Shown piece after piece: positions 7,138 through 10,028 of a stretch of 10,028 nt of DNA. Under the pieces are notes generated by a model, which had not been told where the DNA came from, searched no databases, and saw only the letters and a program-made list of their open reading frames with translations. The position numbers and the translations under genes were made by a program. Source of the stretch: Patescibacteria group bacterium UBA3527 (GTDB taxonomy: Bacteria; Patescibacteriota; Minisyncoccia; Phycocordibacterales; UBA918); assembly GCA_002377025.1 (NCBI GenBank), contig DFPA01000062.1:1-10028 (forward strand). Direction: 5' to 3'. Positions within the stretch are counted from its first letter, which is position 1. Each line of letters opens with the position of its first letter.

Positions 7138-7183
7138 CACAAATAAAGGAATAGGGCTCTAGAGCCCTATTCCTTTATTTGTG
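7138..7183. terminator. 46-base perfect palindrome, two-way terminator
   Basis: The 23 bases 7138-7160 are exactly repeated as reverse complement in 7161-7183, with CTCTAGAG at the centre. Either strand can fold into a stem of about 21 base pairs with a four-base loop. The arms carry A/T-rich ends (AAATAAAGG and CCTTTATTT), so it suits termination of the glutaredoxin gene on the plus strand and of tRNA-Arg on the minus strand. Its right edge overlaps the last two bases of the tRNA-Arg gene (7182-7183). Confidence 0.85.
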
Positions 7184-7253
7184 CCCTGACTAAGAATCGA
7201 ACTTAGATCGACGCGTTAGGAGTGCGTTGTTCTATCCATTGAACTACCAGGGC
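7182..7253 (-). tRNA. trnR: tRNA-Arg, anticodon CCU
   Basis: Read on the minus strand, the cloverleaf is complete: acceptor GCCCTGG with TCAGGGC (the last pair G-T), D arm GTTC...GAAC, anticodon stem ACGCA with CGCGT, loop CTCCTAA giving anticodon CCU (reads AGG), and T arm CTAAG-TTCGATT-CTTAG. The last pair of the anticodon stem, next to the loop, is an A-C mismatch. The discriminator is A (7182), and no CCA is encoded, so the end must be added by a CCA-adding enzyme. The palindromic terminator begins in its last two bases. Confidence 0.93.
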
Positions 7254-7265
7254 AATATGGCTAAT

Positions 7266-7274
7266 ACTGTAGCA
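7266..7274 (-). promoter_or_regulatory. Extended -10 for tRNA-Arg
   Basis: On the minus strand TGC-TACAGT ends 12 bases before the tRNA 5' end. Assuming the same start distance as the leaderless genes, this predicts a 5' leader of only about five bases for RNase P to remove. No convincing -35 is seen. Confidence 0.5.
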
Positions 7275-7326
7275 TATTTGTAAGTCTAGACCACTGTTCC
7301 TAACGGCGTGTATTTACATTTTAGAG

Positions 7327-7335
7327 TGCTATAAT
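7327..7335 (+). promoter_or_regulatory. Extended -10 for the 100-residue gene (leaderless)
   Basis: TGC-TATAAT, a perfect extended -10, ends six bases before ATG 7342. There is no ribosome site, so the mRNA should start at the ATG. Confidence 0.7.
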
Positions 7336-7341
7336 TTACCA

Positions 7342-7644
7342 ATGGGAAAAGAAACAGTTAAATCGGAAATGCGTGAGCTTATTGAACAAAACGCTGAGCT
7401 TTTACAAGAAAACAATCGTTTACTTCGGAAGATTCACCGCAATGGTGTATTGGGGTTTTGGGTTAGAGTAGTCTGGTACTTAGCGTTACTCGGATTGCCT
7501 TTTGCTTTGTATTTCTATCTCTTAGAGCCTTATTTCACCGCCCTTGGTTCTTCTTACGATACTTTCCAGACAGGTATAAAGGAAGTACCGGGCTTTAGGA
7601 TTTTTTCTGAGGCTTTAGGTACTTACGGACAGTCACCAGAATAG
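7342..7644 (+). CDS. Small coiled-coil membrane protein, function unknown
   Basis: A 100-residue protein I do not recognise. Residues about 5-33 form a charged, heptad-like helix (MRELIEQNAELLQENNRLL), typical of a short coiled coil. Residues about 37-62 are a strongly hydrophobic, aromatic-rich membrane span (VRVVWYLALLGLPFALYFYL). The remaining 38 residues are mildly polar and end in QSPE. The layout suggests a membrane-anchored protein with a cytoplasmic dimerising helix. It stands alone between two tRNA genes, with a perfect extended -10 promoter immediately before its ATG, which supports both the gene and this start. Stop is TAG. Confidence 0.8.
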   Translation: MGKETVKSEMRELIEQNAELLQENNRLLRKIHRNGVLGFWVRVVWYLALLGLPFALYFYLLEPYFTALGSSYDTFQTGIKEVPGFRIFSEALGTYGQSPE

Positions 7645-7664
7645 CTTAAAAAATTTACATAATG

Positions 7665-7673
7665 TGCTATGAT
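7665..7673 (+). promoter_or_regulatory. Extended -10 for tRNA-Phe
   Basis: TGC-TATGAT ends 11 bases before the tRNA 5' end at 7685, which implies a 5' leader of about four or five bases. It lies just 20 bases past the stop of the preceding gene. Confidence 0.55.
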
Positions 7674-7684
7674 AATTCTCACTT

Positions 7685-7757
7685 GCTTGGGTAACTCAGT
7701 TGGTAGAGTGCGTCCCTGAAGAGGATGAAGTCGTCGGTTCGAGCCCGACCCCAAGCA
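7685..7757 (+). tRNA. trnF: tRNA-Phe, anticodon GAA
   Basis: A complete cloverleaf of 73 bases: acceptor GCTTGGG with CCCAAGC, D arm ACTC-AGTTGGTA-GAGT, anticodon stem CGTCC with GGATG, loop CTGAAGA giving anticodon GAA, variable region AAGTC, and T arm GTCGG-TTCGAGC-CCGAC. The discriminator is A (7757), as expected for tRNA-Phe. It is followed by CAAG, so CCA is not encoded. Confidence 0.96.
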
Positions 7758-7801
7758 CAAGAAAAGCAGGCCCTAAAAAGACCAGCCTTTGTTCATTCCA
7801 G

Positions 7802-8302
7802 TTATGCCTTATGGCCGGATTTTACCTTCAAATGAGTACTACGGTTTTTATCTACTTTAGGGAGGCGTATTTCTAGGAGGCCATGCTTTTCGAGAGCCTC
7901 CGATTCATCGATAACAATTTCTTCCGGAAGCATAAGAGTTCGTGAAAAAGTACCCCAAAAAAGTTCACGGTGAAAGTAATCCTCGTCTGCAGTTTCCTGG
8001 ATTTCTTCTCTGGAGCCACGAATCACTACCATATCTCTAGTGATAGAAATATCAAGGTCATCAGGTGATACGCCGGCAACCAGCGCACGAATCACTACGT
8101 CTTCACCGGTTTGATACATATCTACCGGCAGCTCACCTTCTTCCGGTACTTCCGGACCTTCATTACCATGCCACTCAGACTCGTCATCTTCGTAAATTTC
8201 TTCCGGTTCAGCGCTACCGTCGAATGGTCGGTCTAGAATTTCATCGTATTCATCAACGTCAACCCTACCCGTTAGACGCTGGAAAAAAGAAGGTTTCTTC
8301 AT
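7802..8302 (-). CDS. Hsp20-family small heat-shock protein
   Basis: A 166-residue small heat-shock protein, an ATP-independent holdase that binds unfolding proteins in the cytoplasm. Residues about 56-160 match an alpha-crystallin domain: LPVDMYQTGEDVVIRALVAG, then SPDDLDISIT, RGSREE, the YFHRELFWGTFSRTLMLPEE block (108-127) and the closing GLLEIRLPK. The N-terminal 55 residues are unusually acidic (EEIYEDDESEW). The C-terminal tail lacks a clear I-x-I/V oligomer-forming motif, having STHLKVKSGHKA instead. Start ATG 8302 is supported by an extended -10 ending six bases upstream. No CIRCE-type operator is visible upstream. It lies downstream of the prsW-like gene on the same strand with 70 bases between, and seems to have its own promoter. 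Confidence 0.93.
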   Translation of the reverse strand: MKKPSFFQRLTGRVDVDEYDEILDRPFDGSAEPEEIYEDDESEWHGNEGPEVPEEGELPVDMYQTGEDVVIRALVAGVSPDDLDISITRDMVVIRGSREEIQETADEDYFHRELFWGTFSRTLMLPEEIVIDESEALEKHGLLEIRLPKVDKNRSTHLKVKSGHKA

Positions 8303-8308
8303 AGTTAA

Positions 8309-8317
8309 AGATTACCA
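8309..8317 (-). promoter_or_regulatory. Possible extended -10 for hsp20 (leaderless)
   Basis: On the minus strand TGG-TAATCT ends six bases before ATG 8302. The hexamer is a poor match to TATAAT, so the call rests mainly on its position, identical to that in the other leaderless genes. Confidence 0.4.
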
Positions 8318-8372
8318 TTTTTTAGAGTTGTTGTTCTTGTACTGAAGAATAATAGTGTGAATAACAGCCCTA

Positions 8373-9080
8373 TTATTTGTATTTTGGAAAAGGTGTACCA
8401 TGACGTGCTTCCAAAAGTTTTACTTTTTCAAAAATTAAGAAAAGCATAATGATACCAAGCCAAACAAAGAGGAATACACCGAGAATAGTTTCACCACTAG
8501 CGTCCATGATAAAGAAGTTGAAAAGAAAATGAAGAATGATAGCCATAAGTAATCCAATGGAACCGTAGATAATCTTCATAGCATCTGATTTGTAGTAGGC
8601 AAGTGCCAGCAGAGCACCAACAGTGCCTGAAGCCAGTACATGTAGTAGGGTAGCCCCTAAAAACCGGAAATTGCCGGTTATAAAAGTGCTGGCAATGGTG
8701 TCGGTGGTTAATGGGCCAAATAAGAAAAGAGCATTCTCCAGAGCAGCGAAACCAAGTGCTACCGCTATCATATATATAATGAGGTCGATAGGTTCATCGA
8801 CTGCTTTATGCCATAGTATTACTATGAGTGCGATTGCATATTTCAAAACCTCCTCTATTATCACCCAAACAAACACTAGAATATCTCCTTGGTATAGCTC
8901 CATTGCGAGTTGCTGAAGAGGTAGTACTAAGGGCACTACCAACATGCCGGAAACAAAAGCTAATAAAATCAATCCCCAAGGCTCTGGCCTCTCTTTGTCT
9001 TCTCGCAACCAAAACCAAAGCCAAAAGAGTGCAGGGATGAGACCGGAAACAAAAGCTACCGCAAAATCGGACGAATTCAT
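8373..9080 (-). CDS. prsW: PrsW-family intramembrane protease
   Basis: A 235-residue membrane protein with about seven spans. It carries the PrsW/CAAX-like protease motifs: E76-E77-x-x-K80, E115-N116 in AALENALFLFGP, H147 in LLHVLASGTVG and H184 with N188 in LHFLFNF. The acidic and histidine residues are the likely active site within the membrane. The N-terminal block (LIPALFWLWFWLREDKERPE, ending at residue 33) is also typical. In Bacillus, PrsW cleaves the anti-sigma factor RsiW; in this organism the substrate is unknown, and no anti-sigma gene is nearby. Start ATG 9080 is supported by an extended -10 ending six bases upstream. The downstream neighbour is hsp20, which would fit an envelope or protein stress role, but the two appear to have separate promoters. 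Confidence 0.9.
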   Translation of the reverse strand: MNSSDFAVAFVSGLIPALFWLWFWLREDKERPEPWGLILLAFVSGMLVVPLVLPLQQLAMELYQGDILVFVWVIIEEVLKYAIALIVILWHKAVDEPIDLIIYMIAVALGFAALENALFLFGPLTTDTIASTFITGNFRFLGATLLHVLASGTVGALLALAYYKSDAMKIIYGSIGLLMAIILHFLFNFFIMDASGETILGVFLFVWLGIIMLFLIFEKVKLLEARHGTPFPKYK

Positions 9081-9086
9081 ATGTTT

Positions 9087-9095
9087 ATTGTAGCA
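9087..9095 (-). promoter_or_regulatory. Extended -10 for prsW (leaderless)
   Basis: On the minus strand TGC-TACAAT ends six bases (AAACAT) before ATG 9080. The T run that follows the upstream hairpin (9106-9136) runs directly into this box. Confidence 0.65.
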
Positions 9096-9105
9096 AAAAC
9101 ATTGA

Positions 9106-9136
9106 GGGCCGGCCGTGCAGAATGCACGGCCGGCCC
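9106..9136 (-). terminator. GC-rich hairpin after the 84-residue gene
   Basis: A perfect 13-base-pair stem (9106-9118 with 9124-9136) with a five-base loop, almost entirely G and C. On the minus strand it is followed by TCAATGTTTTTG, a delayed T run, so it probably ends transcription of the 84-residue gene. A further perfect 12-base palindrome (9140-9151) covers that gene's stop codon. Confidence 0.7.
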
Positions 9137-9143
9137 AGGGCCC

Positions 9144-9398
9144 TTAAGGGCAGATCAGTACCCCGATTCCTTTGATCGGGTCGATGCGTGGTCTGAAGTT
9201 GACCAATCGACCCTTGCGATATAGATCTGAACCGGGCGTATCTTCGGCGATCTCGCCGTAATACGCTCCATTTTTCCATCCTCGACGGCTCCCCGGTTCG
9301 ATTTTCACCAGAATGCCGCATTCCGAACGTAGTTCGAGGCCTTGCCTCGAACCAATCGAATTCTTTTGAGTCAGATCGCGGTGAATACGGAAAATCAT
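9144..9398 (-). CDS. 84-residue protein, unrecognised, strongly ribosome-site led
   Basis: I do not recognise this protein. It is basic, has two cysteines (27 and 83) and no membrane span or signal peptide. Alternating polar and hydrophobic stretches (GILVKIEP at 28-35, GAYYGEIAED at 44-53, GRLVNFRP at 63-70, GIGVLICP at 77-84) suggest a small beta-rich domain with Gly turns. The gene is well supported: a promoter with -35 TTGCGC and -10 TATATT at 17-base spacing, a leader of about 27 bases and GGGAGGA four bases before the ATG. That differs from the leaderless genes around it. The coding sequence is visibly richer in G and C, with more C/G third positions than its neighbours, and it lies between GC-rich hairpins. 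This suggests a special expression mode or acquisition by transfer; neither is proven. Confidence 0.7.
   Translation of the reverse strand: MIFRIHRDLTQKNSIGSRQGLELRSECGILVKIEPGSRRGWKNGAYYGEIAEDTPGSDLYRKGRLVNFRPRIDPIKGIGVLICP
9331..9352. repeat. Small hairpin repeat, copy 1 (inside the 84-residue gene)
   Basis: A 22-base segment, AGTTCGAGG-CCTTG-CCTCGAAC, that folds on itself (9332-9340 with 9344-9352). It matches the segment at 9515-9536 at 20 of 22 bases, the two differences being in the loop. It encodes residues around 16-23 of the 84-residue protein. Confidence 0.65.
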
Positions 9399-9402
9399 TT
9401 TG

Positions 9403-9409
9403 TCCTCCC
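9403..9409 (-). promoter_or_regulatory. Strong Shine-Dalgarno site for the 84-residue gene
   Basis: On the minus strand GGGAGGA is followed by CAAA and then ATG 9398. It is the best-placed and strongest ribosome site in the window and decides the start of this gene. Confidence 0.8.
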
Positions 9410-9431
9410 AGCTTGTGCTTGTTCGCTGGTG

Positions 9432-9460
9432 AATATAGCAAGGAGTATGAAATAGCGCAA
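9432..9460 (-). promoter_or_regulatory. -35/-10 promoter of the 84-residue gene
   Basis: On the minus strand TTGCGC (9460-9455), a spacer of exactly 17 bases ending in TGC, then TATATT (9437-9432). Transcription should start near 9425 and leave a leader of about 27 bases that holds the ribosome site. The -35 touches the base of the upstream hairpin at 9461. Confidence 0.65.
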
Positions 9461-9497
9461 GAGGAAAGGCCGGCGCCTTCGGCGCCGGCCTTTCCTC
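9461..9497 (-). terminator. 17-bp GC-rich hairpin after valS
   Basis: Perfect inverted repeat: 9461-9477 pairs with 9481-9497 around a three-base loop. The arm reads GAGGAAAGGCCGGCGCC. On the minus strand it lies about 39 bases after the valS stop and ends in CCTTTCCTCTTG, a poor U run, so it is a probable but not classical terminator. It insulates valS from the promoter that starts at its foot. Confidence 0.7.
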
Positions 9498-9513
9498 GTA
9501 TCATCATCACAAC

Positions 9514-9538
9514 TAGTTCGAGGTCTTTCCTCGAACTA
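9514..9538. repeat. Small hairpin repeat, copy 2 (over the valS stop codon)
   Basis: TAGTTCGAGG (9514-9523) pairs perfectly with CCTCGAACTA (9529-9538) around a five-base loop. The valS stop codon TAG lies in the stem (9538-9536 on the minus strand). It shares 20 of 22 bases with 9331-9352. Confidence 0.65.
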
Positions 9539-10028
9539 TTCGCCATGAGGCCACTTTGCCACCATCAACATGTCACAATCTTTCACATTCTTAGGTAATT
9601 TTTGCCAAATTGTCTCTGTAACAAAAGGCATGAATGGATGGAGAATTTTGAGGGAAGTGGTGAGGTACTCTACTAACAGTCTTTGCTTAGAAAGCTTCGC
9701 TTCAATATTATCTCCATTAAGAGCTGGCTTTGCTTCTTCAATAAGTTTGTCAGCGAAATGGTGCCAGACGAAGTGGTAAGTCATTTCCGCGGCGATATCG
9801 AAGCGGTCTTTGTTCATTTGTGCGGTAATACTTGCCACAGTTTCCGTCAAAAGTGCCACTTCTTTTTGGTCTTGCTCATTCATTTCGCCACCAGCCTTAA
9901 AATCATCCAAATTATCCAAAGTGAAACGAGTAATATTCCAGAGTTTGTTGGCAAACTTTTTGTACGCGTTCACCTTGTCAGGATCGAGATTCATGTCACT
10001 CCCGGGAGCGTTGTTTACCAAAAGACCC
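9536..10028 (-). CDS. valS: Valyl-tRNA synthetase, C-terminal part (start outside window)
   Basis: About 163 C-terminal residues of a class I aminoacyl-tRNA synthetase, which joins valine to tRNA-Val using ATP. The frame is open to the window edge. Recognisable blocks, in order: a NNAPGSDMNLD stretch at the end of the catalytic part, then KKFANKLWNITRFTL of the helical anticodon-binding domain, MTYHFVWHHFADKLIEEAKP, and LKILHPFMPFVTETIWQKLP followed by MLMVAKWP. The last two match ValS (LLHPFMPFITEELWQ and a closing Trp-Pro) better than IleS or LeuS. The protein stops three residues after Trp-Pro, so the C-terminal coiled-coil arm of E. coli and Thermus ValS is absent. A repeated hairpin covers the TAG stop, and a 17-bp hairpin follows. 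Confidence 0.9.
   Translation of the reverse strand, partial: GLLVNNAPGSDMNLDPDKVNAYKKFANKLWNITRFTLDNLDDFKAGGEMNEQDQKEVALLTETVASITAQMNKDRFDIAAEMTYHFVWHHFADKLIEEAKPALNGDNIEAKLSKQRLLVEYLTTSLKILHPFMPFVTETIWQKLPKNVKDCDMLMVAKWPHGE

Noticed and set aside
7313..7659. TTTACAT before both the 100-residue gene and tRNA-Phe as a shared upstream promoter element
   Set aside because: The distance to the -10 differs (11 and 8 bases), does not match a -35 spacing, and A/T-rich words of this kind are expected by chance.
7758..7801. Possible terminator between tRNA-Phe and hsp20
   Set aside because: AAAGCAGGCC and CCAGCCTTT could pair only with a mismatch and a bulge, and no good T run follows; not strong enough to call.
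9085..9546. Open frame of 153 residues on the minus strand across the orphan cassette
   Set aside because: It runs through two GC-rich hairpins, a promoter and the valS stop, in a different frame from the 84-residue gene, which alone has a ribosome site and correctly placed promoter.

Overview
The window looks like the chromosome of a small-genome bacterium of the Candidate Phyla Radiation (Patescibacteria), most likely the Parcubacteria group. This is inferred from the MurJ N-terminus, the O-antigen-ligase/TPR protein beside murJ, several very small single-span membrane proteins, two tRNA genes without an encoded CCA end, and short intergenic gaps. No rRNA or other firm taxonomic marker is present. 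All genes read well with TGA as a stop, although none of the eleven protein genes seen actually ends in TGA.

Layout. The window opens with the 3' part of the RNase P RNA (1 to about 200) and its terminator. A forward run follows: a membrane protein of the O-antigen ligase type with a TPR tail (277-2745), the lipid II flippase MurJ (2752-4422) and the elongation factor LepA/EF4 (4448-6352), separated by 6 and 25 bases. Next is a divergent pair: a 35-residue single-span membrane protein on the minus strand (6381-6488) and an FtsB/DivIC-like septum protein on the plus strand (6503-6871), whose start codons are 14 bases apart. A glutaredoxin-like protein (6890-7123) runs into a 46-base perfect palindrome that also serves the facing tRNA-Arg(CCU). 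A 100-residue membrane protein and tRNA-Phe(GAA) follow on the plus strand. The rest is on the minus strand: an Hsp20 chaperone, a PrsW-type intramembrane protease, an unrecognised 84-residue protein in a more G+C-rich, hairpin-flanked segment, and the C-terminal end of valyl-tRNA synthetase, which runs off the window.

How the genes fit together. Most are core cell functions: tRNA maturation and charging (RNase P, two tRNAs, ValS), translation (LepA), envelope building and division (MurJ, the O-antigen-ligase-like protein, the FtsB-like protein), and protein quality or redox control (Hsp20, PrsW, glutaredoxin).

The most striking signal is regulatory. Six protein genes have a -10 promoter element (usually an extended TGn-TATAAT-like box) ending exactly 6 or 7 bases before the ATG, so transcription should begin at the start codon and give leaderless mRNAs. 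In the divergent pair the two -10 boxes overlap. The 84-residue gene is the clear exception: it has a -35/-10 promoter with 17-base spacing, a short leader and a strong Shine-Dalgarno site, and it lies between GC-rich hairpins beside a repeated small hairpin. No CRISPR array, insertion sequence or known defence system is visible.
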